A stretch of DNA of 23,903 nt from JAKORR01 sp964608495 (GCA_964608495.1 CAZSOQ010000065.1:1-23903); one strand, 5' to 3'. Numbered from the stretch's first letter, positions 14,924 to 23,191 are shown. A program made the numbers and translations. Notes: generated by a model not told the origin, from the sequence alone.

Positions 14924-15838
14924 CTAGCCCACGAGGAAGGGCAGGGGCCAGACGGTGGAGCCGGGCGGCCTCAGGCGTGCATCCACCGCGCTCAGGTAGC
15001 GGTGGAGGACGCCCTCGCGCAGCTCGCAGGCCATGGCCGCCTCGCTGACCTCGACGGTGGCGTGGCCCCAGGCGGGGTCCACCACCTGCCGGGCCAGCCA
15101 GCCGGACGGGTGGTGGGCAAGGGTCCTGGGCCGCCACTGGGCGATGGCGTCCCGCGCCAGGTGCGGGTCTTCGGCCAGGAGCACAAGGCACTCGCCGGGG
15201 TGCTTCCAGAGCATGTAGGCGGCGCGGGCGCCCTCGCCGGTACACCAGACGACCGCGCTCACCCCGGGCGCGGTCCACTCCGCCAGGGTCGTGCCCCAGA
15301 TGGGAGCGAAGTCCACATCCGCCCACTCGGCGGCGAAGCGGTGGGCCAGCCAGGGCAGATCGGCGGGCCGCACGGGCCGCCCGAACAGCCTCTGGGAAGG
15401 GCCGGGCAGCTTCTCGGTGTCCACGGTGATCTCAGCGAAACCGTAGCAGGCCTGGTAGCCGAAGCGCGGGTAGTACTCGGGGTGGCCCACGAGGAAGGCA
15501 AGGGAGAAGCCCTCGCGCCTGCCCAGCTCGTGGCCATGGCGCATGAGCTCGCTGCCGATGCCCTGGCGCTGGCGCTCGGGCACCACGGCGACCGGGCCCA
15601 CGCCAAGAGCGAGGACGGGCTCGCCGAGCAGGCGCAGCCGCGTGGGCGTGAAGAGCGCGTGCCCCACGCAGTCCTCGCCATCCCAGGCGACCAGGGAGAA
15701 GCGGCGGTCAAAGGTGGGGTAGTGGAGCCTCATGCCGGACACGATGTTTGCTTCGAGGCTGCTGTCGAAGGCCTTGCAGACGATTTCGGCGATCGCATCC
15801 TCGTCGCCTGGCCGCTCGGCAGTAATACGAAGGGCCAT
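14924..15838 (-). CDS. GNAT family N-acetyltransferase (YhbS-like)
   Basis: 304 residues. The N-terminal 150 residues are a GNAT domain: acetyl-CoA motif A is GVGPVAVVPERQRQGIGSEL (about 78-98), and GHPEYYPRFGY (about 118-128) is the signature of the YhbS/COG3153 branch. The C-terminal 150 residues are an extra domain that may form a second GNAT-like or lid fold; the arrangement recalls the larger Eis-like enzymes, though the identity is not close. The acceptor substrate is unknown. GGAGG is 8 bases upstream of ATG 15838, and a TTGACA promoter lies 121 bases upstream of the gene. Confidence 0.92.
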   Translation of the reverse strand: MALRITAERPGDEDAIAEIVCKAFDSSLEANIVSGMRLHYPTFDRRFSLVAWDGEDCVGHALFTPTRLRLLGEPVLALGVGPVAVVPERQRQGIGSELMRHGHELGRREGFSLAFLVGHPEYYPRFGYQACYGFAEITVDTEKLPGPSQRLFGRPVRPADLPWLAHRFAAEWADVDFAPIWGTTLAEWTAPGVSAVVWCTGEGARAAYMLWKHPGECLVLLAEDPHLARDAIAQWRPRTLAHHPSGWLARQVVDPAWGHATVEVSEAAMACELREGVLHRYLSAVDARLRPPGSTVWPLPFLVG

Positions 15839-15872
15839 GGCTGTAGCCTCCGTGGGTCTTCGGATACGCGCT

Positions 15873-15903
15873 CAGGGGCTGAGCTGAGCGCCGCCAGCCC
15901 CTG
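15873..15903. repeat. Inverted repeat in the acetyltransferase leader
   Basis: Perfect arms CAGGGGCTG (15873-15881) and CAGCCCCTG (15895-15903) with a 13-base loop. It lies between the promoter at 15959-15987 and the gene start, so it would fold in the leader RNA. No T tract follows. Confidence 0.55.
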
Positions 15904-15958
15904 GCCGCCAACACCTAGAGGTCCGAGCCGCAGGGGTGTCGCGGTCCCGGCAGGGCCG

Positions 15959-15987
15959 ACGCTAACACCAGCCGGTGGCAGTGTCAA
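15959..15987 (-). promoter_or_regulatory. Promoter of the GNAT gene
   Basis: On the minus strand a perfect TTGACA (15982-15987), a 17-base spacer, then TAGCGT (15959-15964). The -10 is weak, so expression may be modest or activated. Start site expected near 15952. Confidence 0.55.
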
Positions 15988-16014
15988 GCCACGCGCGTGG
16001 GGGGACGGCAGGGG

Positions 16015-16773
16015 CTACAACCGCCCCACGACGACCATGCGCGGGGAGTCAACGGTGAGCTCCGACCCGTCCAGGCCGCCGTAGGCCTCGACCTGGGCGA
16101 ACCCGGCATCCCTCATCATGCGGTCCAGGTCGTCGGCGGAATAGGCGCGCAGGCGCATCTCGTGCTCGCGCTGCTCGCCCCTGTCCAGCACTATGACGCG
16201 GATCTGCCAACGGCGAGGGTGGAGGAGGAAGCGGTGCTCGGCGAGGAGGAAGCGCTGCGGGCCCGCCTCGCGCCACTCCCGGAAGCCGCGGGCATTGGGC
16301 CGCCGAGGGAGGCACTCGGGGTTGCTCACGTCCACGAGGAGCGCGCCGCCGGGCTTGAGAGCCCGCGCGGCGGCCTGAAGCACCTTCAGGTCCTCCTCGT
16401 CGCTCTCGAGGTAGCCGAAGGCCGTGAACATGCTGATGACCGCGTCGAACTCGGCCTCGAAGGGTATCTCGCGCATGTCGGCCTGCACGTAGCGCACATC
16501 CACACCGGCGTCCGCGGTCCGTTTCCGGGCCTCGTCGAGCAGCGACTCCGACAGGTCCAGGCCGGTGACGGCGAGGCCACGCCGGGCAAGCTCGACGCAG
16601 TGACGTCCCTGCCCGCAACACAGGTCCAGGACCTTTTGCCCCGGCTGCAGGGCGAGCAGGGCGATGACCCCCTCGGCCTCGCGTGCGTCGCGCTCGGGGT
16701 CGTCCTGGGGGTGCCAGAATCCGCGGTAGTCCCCGAGGAAGAAATCGCGATACCAGGGCGTTCTCTCGTCCAT
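16015..16773 (-). CDS. Class I SAM-dependent methyltransferase
   Basis: 252 residues. Motif I VLDLCCGQGRHCVELARRG (48-66) binds SAM; the acidic loop VTGLDLSESLLDEA (69-82) contacts the ribose; DAVISMFTAFGYL is motif IV-like; LKPGGALLVDVSN is motif VI. These match the UbiE/Tam-like small-molecule methyltransferases, with a C-terminal beta-rich region. The substrate is unknown. I chose ATG 16773 (protein starts MDERTPWYRDFF) because GGGAGGA lies about 9 bases upstream; the frame is open for 68 codons further, but that part is low-complexity and Pro/Gly-rich. Confidence 0.93.
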   Translation of the reverse strand: MDERTPWYRDFFLGDYRGFWHPQDDPERDAREAEGVIALLALQPGQKVLDLCCGQGRHCVELARRGLAVTGLDLSESLLDEARKRTADAGVDVRYVQADMREIPFEAEFDAVISMFTAFGYLESDEEDLKVLQAAARALKPGGALLVDVSNPECLPRRPNARGFREWREAGPQRFLLAEHRFLLHPRRWQIRVIVLDRGEQREHEMRLRAYSADDLDRMMRDAGFAQVEAYGGLDGSELTVDSPRMVVVGRL

Positions 16774-17093
16774 GATCCAGGTTCCTCCCTGTCCGTCAGG
16801 CAGGCGCCATCGGAGGAGCATGATGCATGGCGAAGCCCGAAGGTTCGGGCGCCGCGCGGATGGGTCCCCTGGGGCTACCAGCTCGGGACACCGTCCCCCC
16901 CCTGGGGCACCGGCCAAACCGCCTGCGGGCGGGCTCGCGGAGGGTGAAACGGGTTCACCACTTATTCGGTAGTTCACGTCTGTTTGCGTCTGTCTGTGAG
17001 GGCCAAATTCGTGTTATGTTTAATAGGCTGCACTCGGCGCGAAGACGCAAGGCGACAGGTCACGCCCTACGGAAAGGGCCCCGGTTTGGCCGA
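16774..17093. other. Intergenic stretch with an AT-rich island
   Basis: No convincing gene. 16835-16850 is the perfect hairpin GCCCGAA-GG-TTCGGGC. 16960-17035 is unusually AT-rich for this DNA. On the minus strand it holds TTGCGT and TATTAA 19 bases apart, a possible suboptimal promoter for the methyltransferase gene. A short plus-strand ORF (about 50 codons) at 16820-16972 starts after GGAGGAG but is low-complexity and probably spurious. Confidence 0.5.
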
Positions 17094-18737
17094 TCATTCC
17101 TCGCCCCCGGGCATCCCCGGCGTCTCGATCTCGTAGCGCCAACGGGCGAGCAGGTCCTCCGGCCCGCCACGCATGAAGTAGAGCCTGCTGGTCACGGCCA
17201 CCTCCTCGCCGGGCGCGATGTCGGGCCAGAGAGGGCGGCTGTGCAGGCACGAGTAGTGGGCGTTGCTGGCGACCGACGTGCCCTGGGCGCAGGTGTGAGC
17301 AAGGATGAACTGCCCGTCCCGCGAGCGGGTGCAGATGATGGGGTACCGAACGCGGCCGTCCTCGGGGCGGGCGGTCTGGTCGGGCGTGGCGACGTTCCAG
17401 CCGGTGTGCATGGGCTCGCCCGGCCCCCCGGCGGGCATTCGGTACACCGAGACTGGACCCTCGTCGGTCCAGACCATCGTCCGGATTCGCTCTGGGTCCT
17501 CGAAGTAGGGCGAGCCGTGGGGGTTGAGGCACACGTTGGTCTGCGGGGACTTCATCGCCTCGGCGGTCAGGTTGCGCAGGGAGATCGTGAGCGTCACGGC
17601 GTCGCTGCCGCACTCGATCACGACAGCCATCTCGGCCTTGTCGGGCCAGGTGCAGAGGTAGTCGGCCCTGGTCTGATCCTCGCTCGTGCGCCACTGGTAG
17701 GGATCGTGGGCCATGCTCCAGCCCAGTGGCAGGCCCTGCGCGCCAACCTGCTCGGGCACGTTCAGGGCGAAGGAGCCGACCGGCAGGAAGGGCGCCCGGA
17801 GGATGGCTCCGTGCCCGGCGGTGGGGGTGACCCGGATCAGGCCGTCGTTGAGAGCCCCGAGGTCCGGGCCCGGCGCGGACGGCGGATCGGGCAGCAGGGG
17901 TGTGGCTCGGGGCGGCGCGAGGTCCGCGGGCGCCTCGTCCGCGTCCCTGGCGCAGCGGAAGCCCAGCCAGGCGTGGCACCGGCTCTGATGAGCGGTGAAG
18001 GCCCGGGCGGCACAGCGGAAGTTGTAGTGCTGGCTGTGGGCGCCGCCGGCTCCCTTCACGACATACCAGTGCCAGTTGAGCTGCTCGTTGGGCGGGACCG
18101 CATCGGTCGAGGTCCACTCGGCCACACTGCCGCACAGGTCCATCACGCCGTAGGGGCTGGCGCCGGCCGGGAAGGCGCCCACGGGCGTGGTGCGCGCCAG
18201 GGCCTGCGGGCACGTCGGGTCGTCCGTCCAGCAGGCGTCGTCGCGCCATTCGTTGCCCCAGGGGTAGACGCGCCCGTCGGTGCCTCGGGCGGCCTTCTCC
18301 CACTCCTCGGCCGCGGGCAGGCGCTTGCCGGCCCAGGCGGCGTAGGCGGCGGCCGCGTCCCAGCTCACGCCGGTCACGGGGTAGTCGTCCTGGCCCTCGG
18401 GGTACTTGCCTCCGGGCCAGGTGAAGGGCGCCCGTCGGCCCGTGGCCTCCAGGAAGCGGGCGTACTGGGCGTTGGTCACGGGGTACCGGTCTATCAGGAA
18501 GCCCTTCACGTAGACCCTGCGCCGGGCGGTCTCGACCTGGAAGAGGCTGGGGTGAACGCCGTACTCCCGGGCGAGAGCGGCGACCTCCTCCTCGCTCGTG
18601 CCCATCTCGAAGTCGCCGGGCGGGATGAAGACCATCTCGAGAGGCTGGTCCTGCGCCGCGGCACGGTCGCCAAGGGCGAGCAACACCCCCACGACCACAA
18701 GGCCAAGCACCAGGCAGGGAGGCAGAGCAGGCATCAT
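17094..18737 (-). CDS. Secreted SUMF1/FGE-fold protein with extra C-terminal domain
   Basis: 547 residues. Residues 1-28 are a signal peptide (hydrophobic LVLGLVVVGVLLALG, cleavage likely after AAA at 28). Residues about 33-255 are a formylglycine-generating-enzyme-like domain: MVFIPPGDFEMG, PVTNAQYARFLEATG, GVSWDAAAAYAAWAGKRLPA, YPWGNEW, GVMDLCGSVAEWTS and a final GFRCARD. The two copper-binding Cys of true sulfatase-activating enzymes are missing from the RGGS...YCNR region (here KGAGGAHSQHYNFRCAAR), so sulfatase activation is unlikely; many such domains have other roles. Residues about 280-540 are a beta-rich domain I cannot assign. The protein is exported, by the Sec route if the signal is correct. 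Start ATG 18737 was chosen over an upstream in-frame extension that would put the signal peptide internally. Confidence 0.9.
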   Translation of the reverse strand: MMPALPPCLVLGLVVVGVLLALGDRAAAQDQPLEMVFIPPGDFEMGTSEEEVAALAREYGVHPSLFQVETARRRVYVKGFLIDRYPVTNAQYARFLEATGRRAPFTWPGGKYPEGQDDYPVTGVSWDAAAAYAAWAGKRLPAAEEWEKAARGTDGRVYPWGNEWRDDACWTDDPTCPQALARTTPVGAFPAGASPYGVMDLCGSVAEWTSTDAVPPNEQLNWHWYVVKGAGGAHSQHYNFRCAARAFTAHQSRCHAWLGFRCARDADEAPADLAPPRATPLLPDPPSAPGPDLGALNDGLIRVTPTAGHGAILRAPFLPVGSFALNVPEQVGAQGLPLGWSMAHDPYQWRTSEDQTRADYLCTWPDKAEMAVVIECGSDAVTLTISLRNLTAEAMKSPQTNVCLNPHGSPYFEDPERIRTMVWTDEGPVSVYRMPAGGPGEPMHTGWNVATPDQTARPEDGRVRYPIICTRSRDGQFILAHTCAQGTSVASNAHYSCLHSRPLWPDIAPGEEVAVTSRLYFMRGGPEDLLARWRYEIETPGMPGGEE

Positions 18738-18832
18738 CACATCACCCCCGCGGAATGGGCTGGGACATGCTCGTGGGAGCCTTCGCCTGCCGGGCGAGCT
18801 TCCCTTCGCTGGGCGGCGGTCCAGGGCAAAGG

Positions 18833-18858
18833 CCGGCCACGCGGCCGGGCGTGGCCGG
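18833..18858. repeat. Perfect 10-bp inverted repeat between divergent genes
   Basis: Arms CCGGCCACGC (18833-18842) and GCGTGGCCGG (18849-18858) with a 6-base loop that is itself palindromic. It lies between the SUMF1-domain gene and the MFS promoter, about 85-110 bases upstream of the MFS -10. It could be a regulator site or a chance GC palindrome. Confidence 0.55.
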
Positions 18859-18942
18859 GGCCCGCCTGCGCTTCCCGTGGGGCCTGGCACCGAGCCCGCC
18901 GCCGCGGACCGGGCCTTCCCACGGCGTTCTTGAGCGTTGTAG

Positions 18943-18948
18943 TATAAT
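18943..18948 (+). promoter_or_regulatory. -10 element (TATAAT) of the MFS gene
   Basis: A perfect TATAAT in very GC-rich DNA, 67 bases upstream of the GTG at 19016. No good -35 is found at 16-18 bases. The same short AT-rich patch reads TATACT on the minus strand (18941-18946), so it could also start a transcript of the divergent SUMF1-domain gene. Confidence 0.6.
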
Positions 18949-19015
18949 GGCCCCGGAACCGCGTCGCGCCGGGCCGGAGTGCGGGTCCGACAGGCGTTGA
19001 GAAGAAGGATCGAGA

Positions 19016-20302
19016 GTGCAGCCGCAGCCACAAGACCCGACGCCAGGCCCCGCGGAGCCACGTCCCCCCGAGTCGGACGCGGCGTCGGGCTCGTGGCTGA
19101 CCAGCCTCTACATGGCCTGGGTCGCCCAGTTGTTCGCGATCGTGGCCTTCTCGTCCATCATCCCCTTCATGCCCTTCTACATCCGCGAGCTGGGCGTGCG
19201 CGACGAGGGGGCGCTGGCGATCTGGGCGGGCGCGCTCGTCACGGGCTCGGGCATCATGATGGCCCTCTTCTCGCCGATCTGGGGGACCCTGGCCGACCGC
19301 TACGGGCGCAAGCTGATGGTGCAGCGGGCGATGTTCGGCGGCGCGGTGGTCATCTCGCTGATGGCCCTCGCGACGAACGTGTACCAGCTCCTCATCCTGC
19401 GGACGATCCAGGGCGCGCTGACGGGCACTGTCGCCGCATCCGTGGCCATGGTGTCGTCGTTCACACCCGGGCACAGGCGTGGCTACAGCCTCGGGTTGAT
19501 GCAGATGGCGGTGTTCAGTGGCGGGGCCCTCGGCCCCTGGGTCGGGGGCACCGTCGCCGACCACGCGGGCTACCGGATGCCCTTCGCCATCACCGGCCTG
19601 CTGCTGCTGATCGGGGGCGTGATGGTGACCTTCGGCGTGAGGGAGGCCAATGCCCGGGACTTCACGCTGGGGCCTGGGAACGGGCGGACGACGCTGCGCG
19701 GATTGTTCGCGGTGCGCGGTTTCCCGCTGATGCTGGGCGTCTTTTTCCTCATAAGCTTCAGTAACCTCGTGGTCGCCCCGATCATGCCGCTTTTCGTCGA
19801 GCACCTGATGCCGAAGCCGGAACGGGTGGCGAGCACGGTGGGGCTGCTCATGGCGCTGGTGGGGGTGACGGCGGGGATCGGGGCGGTGATCATCGGGCGG
19901 ATTTCGGACCGCGTCGGGGCGGCGGTCACGCTGCTGGTGTGCACGCTGGGGGCCGCAGTCAGCTCGGTCTGGCAGGCTTCGGCGGCCAGCGTGGGCGAGC
20001 TTTTCGCGATACGGGTGGGCTTCGGGCTGGTGGCGGGGGGCACTCAGCCCACGGTGAACACGCTGGTGGCGAACTCGGTGCCCGAGGACGCCTTCGGGAA
20101 GGCGTATGGGCTGACGTCCTCGGCCAGTGCGATAGGGATGGCGACGGGGCCGATGGTGGGCGGGTTGATCGCCTCGTCGCTGGGCCTGCGAGCGCCCTTC
20201 GTGTTGGCGGGGGTGCTACTGCTGGGGATCTCGATGGCGCTGGCGGTGCGGGTGGTCCGCCGCCGTCCCCGGTCCCGCACCGCGCGTCCGGTAGGGGAGT
20301 AG
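19016..20302 (+). CDS. Major facilitator superfamily exporter (DHA1-type)
   Basis: 428 residues with twelve predicted membrane segments after a disordered Pro-rich N-terminus (1-25). Motif A is GTLADRYGRKLM, after TM2. A second, weaker copy (GRISDRVGAAVT) follows TM8, as expected from the duplicated MFS fold. TM5 carries GGALGPWVGGTVAD, the motif C of drug/proton antiporters, and GMATGPMVGGLIA is a related sequence in TM11. This fits the DHA1 family that includes multidrug and tetracycline exporters; the substrate cannot be named. Start GTG 19016 follows AAGGAT with a spacing of about 8 bases. It is a single-gene transcript, convergent with plsY. Confidence 0.95.
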   Translation: MQPQPQDPTPGPAEPRPPESDAASGSWLTSLYMAWVAQLFAIVAFSSIIPFMPFYIRELGVRDEGALAIWAGALVTGSGIMMALFSPIWGTLADRYGRKLMVQRAMFGGAVVISLMALATNVYQLLILRTIQGALTGTVAASVAMVSSFTPGHRRGYSLGLMQMAVFSGGALGPWVGGTVADHAGYRMPFAITGLLLLIGGVMVTFGVREANARDFTLGPGNGRTTLRGLFAVRGFPLMLGVFFLISFSNLVVAPIMPLFVEHLMPKPERVASTVGLLMALVGVTAGIGAVIIGRISDRVGAAVTLLVCTLGAAVSSVWQASAASVGELFAIRVGFGLVAGGTQPTVNTLVANSVPEDAFGKAYGLTSSASAIGMATGPMVGGLIASSLGLRAPFVLAGVLLLGISMALAVRVVRRRPRSRTARPVGE

Positions 20303-20310
20303 AGCAGAAT

Positions 20311-20338
20311 CCGTCGGCGCGACGGCGCGCCCGGGCGC
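20311..20338. terminator. Stem-loops between convergent MFS and plsY-side genes
   Basis: CCGTCG-GCG-CGACGG (20311-20325) is a perfect hairpin, followed by the self-complementary GCGCCCGGGCGC (20327-20338). They lie 9 bases after the MFS stop, where a shared terminator is expected. Neither side has a T tract, so termination is plausible but not shown. Confidence 0.45.
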
Positions 20339-20454
20339 TATTTGCGCACCAGCGCCGCCAGGTAGCCCCCGGGGAGACGGAGTTCCCACCAGGTAGCGTC
20401 GTCCTCGTCGAACCTGCGGACGTCCCGCTCGACCTCGCGACCCTGGCAGAGCAT
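20338..20454 (-). CDS. Candidate small protein (38 aa)
   Basis: ATG 20454 to TAG 20338, 48 bases after plsY on the same strand. The protein reads MLCQGREVERDVRRFDEDD and then ATWWELRLPGGYLAALVRK. Paired Trp, charge pattern and a hydrophobic end look protein-like, and about 32 of 37 codons after the ATG end in G or C. The ribosome site is weak. It could be a small conserved gene or the remnant of a longer one. Function unknown. Confidence 0.45.
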   Translation of the reverse strand: MLCQGREVERDVRRFDEDDATWWELRLPGGYLAALVRK

Positions 20455-20502
20455 GGCGGCAGGCGCGCGGCAGGCGAGACCTGCCGATTCACGGGGCGGA
20501 TG

Positions 20503-21135
<633 letters not shown>

Positions 21136-21313
21136 GTTTCCTCGCCGCCTTGCACGCGGGTGCATGGGCCCGGCCGAGCCGGTGAAACTGCCCCGGCAAG
21201 GCACCGGACCGCTCGTGAGATGCCCGGGGCCGCCGGGAGACGGGTCAGCTCACCGCCGGCCACGGGACAGGGCCGCCGGCGCCGGCCCGCTAACCTGGGC
21301 AATTCACAGGTGC

Positions 21314-21358
21314 GCGGGGGGGCCCCCTCTTTCAGACGCCAAGAGGGGCCTCCCCCGC
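21314..21358. repeat. Long imperfect inverted repeat
   Basis: The left arm (21314-21332) runs GCGGGGGG...CCTCTTT; the right arm AAGAGGGGCCTCCCCCGC (21341-21358) is its reverse complement at about 16 of 18 positions, with the loop around CAGACGCC. This forms a very stable hairpin. It may be a terminator for something upstream on the plus strand, or a repeat end; no gene adjoins it closely. Confidence 0.7.
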
Positions 21359-21395
21359 ACCCCTTCCACCAGAAAGCTCTGTCGCCGCCTGGCTT

Positions 21396-21410
21396 GCCGA
21401 CTTCGTCGGC
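21396..21410. repeat. Short palindrome with 3-base loop
   Basis: GCCGAC-TTC-GTCGGC, perfect 6-bp arms. It has the same design (short perfect arms, 3-base loop) as the AGGTTGC palindromes. Confidence 0.5.
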
Positions 21411-21565
21411 TGCACCACACGGCTCCCTGGTGTCGGTCTGGGACGAGCACGAGGGTTGCCGGTTTCAGCGATACCGAACTCATGGACAATCCCGGCTAAG
21501 TGCTCTGTCGTGACGACGCGGAGCCAGGATCGGGTCAGGGGAAGCCCTGTGACTGCAGACACCCT

Positions 21566-21584
21566 GAGGTTGCGCAGCAACCTC
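21566..21584. repeat. AGGTTGC-type palindrome, distant copy
   Basis: GAGGTTGC-GCA-GCAACCTC, perfect 8-bp arms and 3-base loop. The AGGTTGC/GCAACCT core is the same as in the three tandem units at 2665-2736, about 19 kb away. On the minus strand its loop is TGC, as in the middle tandem unit. Confidence 0.8.
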
Positions 21585-21622
21585 GGGCTCTGCCCGGAGA
21601 AGCTTCGCTCCTCTAGGCCCCG

Positions 21623-21640
21623 CAGGGGGCCCGCCCCCTG
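21623..21640. repeat. GC-rich hairpin near the der 3' end
   Basis: CAGGGGG (21623-21629) and CCCCCTG (21634-21640), loop CCCG. It lies 113 bases after the der stop on the minus strand. It could end the der transcript but lacks a T tract. Confidence 0.5.
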
Positions 21641-21752
21641 ACCAAGTCATCCGCGCAGCTACGTCGGCGGCGTGCCGTGGCCTCGGCCGCGGATGAGAGA
21701 GCTGGCCCCGCCTGCCCTGCATGCCTCGCTCTCTGTCAATGTGCGCAGCTAC

Positions 21753-23132
21753 CTAGTCTCTGTCCTTCCGGCGGCGCGCTCGGAAATGCAGCCGCAGCGG
21801 CACGCCGGGCCCGAAAAGCTCCTCGCGCAGGAAATTCTCCAGGTACCGCTTGTAGGAGCCTGGCACGAGACGCGGGTCGTTGACGAACAGCACGAGCGTG
21901 GGCGGCCTGACGCCCACCTGGGTTGCGTAGAGGATCCGGACGGGCCTGCCCCCGCGGGAAGGCGGGGCGTGCTTGGCCACGGCCTGCTGGATGACGCGGT
22001 TGACGCGACCGGTCTCGACGCGGCGGGATGCCGCCTCGCCCACCTGAGCGGCCAGGGGCAGCAGGCGGTCCATGCCCAGGGCCGAGACGACGGAGGTGAA
22101 GAGCAGGGGGGCGTGGGGGACGAAGGGGAGGCGGTCGCGCACCATGCGGTCGTAATCGCCGTGCAGGAGGCGCTCGCGGCGGGCGAGCTCGGCGCCGGCG
22201 ACCTGCTCGCCCTCGAGAGCGCGGTCGCGCACGAGGTCCCACTTGTGGGCGCAGAGGACCAGGCCTCTGCCCATCTGCTGGGCCTCGCCCGCGAGTCTGG
22301 AGTCCTGCGTCGAGGGGCCCTCGGCGGCGTCCATGAGCAGCACGGCGACATCCGCGCGGTCTATGGCCCGCAGGGAGCGCAGGGCCGTGTAGTACTCGAG
22401 CCCGCCCGCCTGCTTGAAGCGACGCGGCATGCCCGCAGTGTCCACGAGGAGGAACTTGCGGTCGCCCCGCTGGATGAGGACATCCAGGGCGTCGCGGGTC
22501 GTGCCGGGGGTCTCGGCGACGATGGAGCGCTCCTCGCCGGCGAGGTAGTTGACCACGGAGGACTTGCCGGCGTTGGGGCGGCCGACGACGGCGATGGCCA
22601 CGGCGTCGCGGGCGTCGTCGCCGGCCTGGTCGTCCTCGGGGGGCAGAAGGTCCAGGAGGTCCTCGACCAGGGCGCCGATGCCGCGGCCGTGGATGGCCGA
22701 GGCGGCTATCGGCTGGCCCAGGCCCAGCTCGCCGAAGACCGTGATGTCGGCCGTGCCGCTCTCGGCCTTGTTGGCCACGAAGACGATGGGCTTGCCCACG
22801 CGGCGCACCACGTCGGCCACGTCGTGGTCGAGGCTGACGGGGCCCTCCTGGGCGTCCACGACGAGGACTATGGCGTCGGCCTCGCGCAGGGCGACGATGG
22901 CCTGCTCGCGGACCTTGGTGAAGAGCTCGTCCTCGTGGCCGCTGGCGAGGCCGCCGGTGTCCACGAGGATGACGCGACGGCCGGCCAGGTCGGCCTCGGC
23001 GTAGACGCGGTCGCGGGTGACGCCGGCGAGGTCGTCCACGACGGCCAGCCGCTTGCCGACGAGCCGGTTGAAGATGGACGATTTGCCGACGTTGGTGCGC
23101 CCGACGATGGCTACGAGCGGTTTGCCCGCCAC
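21753..23132 (-). CDS. der: Ribosome biogenesis GTPase Der (EngA)
   Basis: Der is the double GTPase needed for assembly of the 50S ribosomal subunit. 459 residues with two GTP-binding domains and a C-terminal KH-like domain (about 350-445). Domain 1: GRTNVGKSS (11-19; usually GRPNVGKS), VDTGG as G3 and VANKAES as G4. Domain 2: GRPNAGKSSV, TPGTTRD (G2), VDTAGM (G3) and CAHKWDLV (G4). The last is unusual: Asn of NKxD is replaced by His (codon CAC on the coding strand). Start GTG 23132 has AGGAG 7 bases upstream. A TATAAT lies 54 bases upstream. plsY follows after a long gap. Confidence 0.97.
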   Translation of the reverse strand: MAGKPLVAIVGRTNVGKSSIFNRLVGKRLAVVDDLAGVTRDRVYAEADLAGRRVILVDTGGLASGHEDELFTKVREQAIVALREADAIVLVVDAQEGPVSLDHDVADVVRRVGKPIVFVANKAESGTADITVFGELGLGQPIAASAIHGRGIGALVEDLLDLLPPEDDQAGDDARDAVAIAVVGRPNAGKSSVVNYLAGEERSIVAETPGTTRDALDVLIQRGDRKFLLVDTAGMPRRFKQAGGLEYYTALRSLRAIDRADVAVLLMDAAEGPSTQDSRLAGEAQQMGRGLVLCAHKWDLVRDRALEGEQVAGAELARRERLLHGDYDRMVRDRLPFVPHAPLLFTSVVSALGMDRLLPLAAQVGEAASRRVETGRVNRVIQQAVAKHAPPSRGGRPVRILYATQVGVRPPTLVLFVNDPRLVPGSYKRYLENFLREELFGPGVPLRLHFRARRRKDRD

Positions 23133-23185
23133 GGCGATGCTCCTGGCGACGGTCCTGGTGGTGCGCCCTGTGCTGGCGGAAGTGC

Positions 23186-23191
23186 ATTATA
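23186..23191 (-). promoter_or_regulatory. -10 element (TATAAT) upstream of der
   Basis: Perfect TATAAT on the minus strand. With a 17-base spacer the -35 is GGGACT, three of six consensus bases. The expected leader is about 47 bases. Confidence 0.6.

Larger units (their letters stand above)
21136..21752. other. 617-base palindrome-rich gap between der and plsY
   Basis: No credible gene on either strand. The region holds several separate hairpins: an 18-bp imperfect inverted repeat at 21314-21358, GCCGAC-TTC-GTCGGC at 21396-21410, the AGGTTGC palindrome at 21566-21584, and CAGGGGG/CCCCCTG at 21623-21640. Its composition is less coding-like than the flanking DNA. It resembles an accumulation of palindromic repeats, or the decayed remains of an element, rather than a normal leader. 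Confidence 0.7.

Noticed and set aside
16774..16977. Methyltransferase extended to 320 residues
   Set aside because: The extra N-terminus is low-complexity Pro/Gly/Ala, and a good ribosome site precedes ATG 16773.
17094..18737. True formylglycine-generating enzyme
   Set aside because: The two active-site cysteines are not present at the conserved positions.
16827..18947. A 706-codon open frame on the plus strand
   Set aside because: Antisense to the SUMF1-domain gene, whose motifs are clear; Gly/Arg/Val-rich shadow.
18738..19061. SUMF1-domain protein extended to 655 residues
   Set aside because: This would put a clear signal peptide about 110 residues inside the protein and overlap the divergent MFS gene and its promoter.
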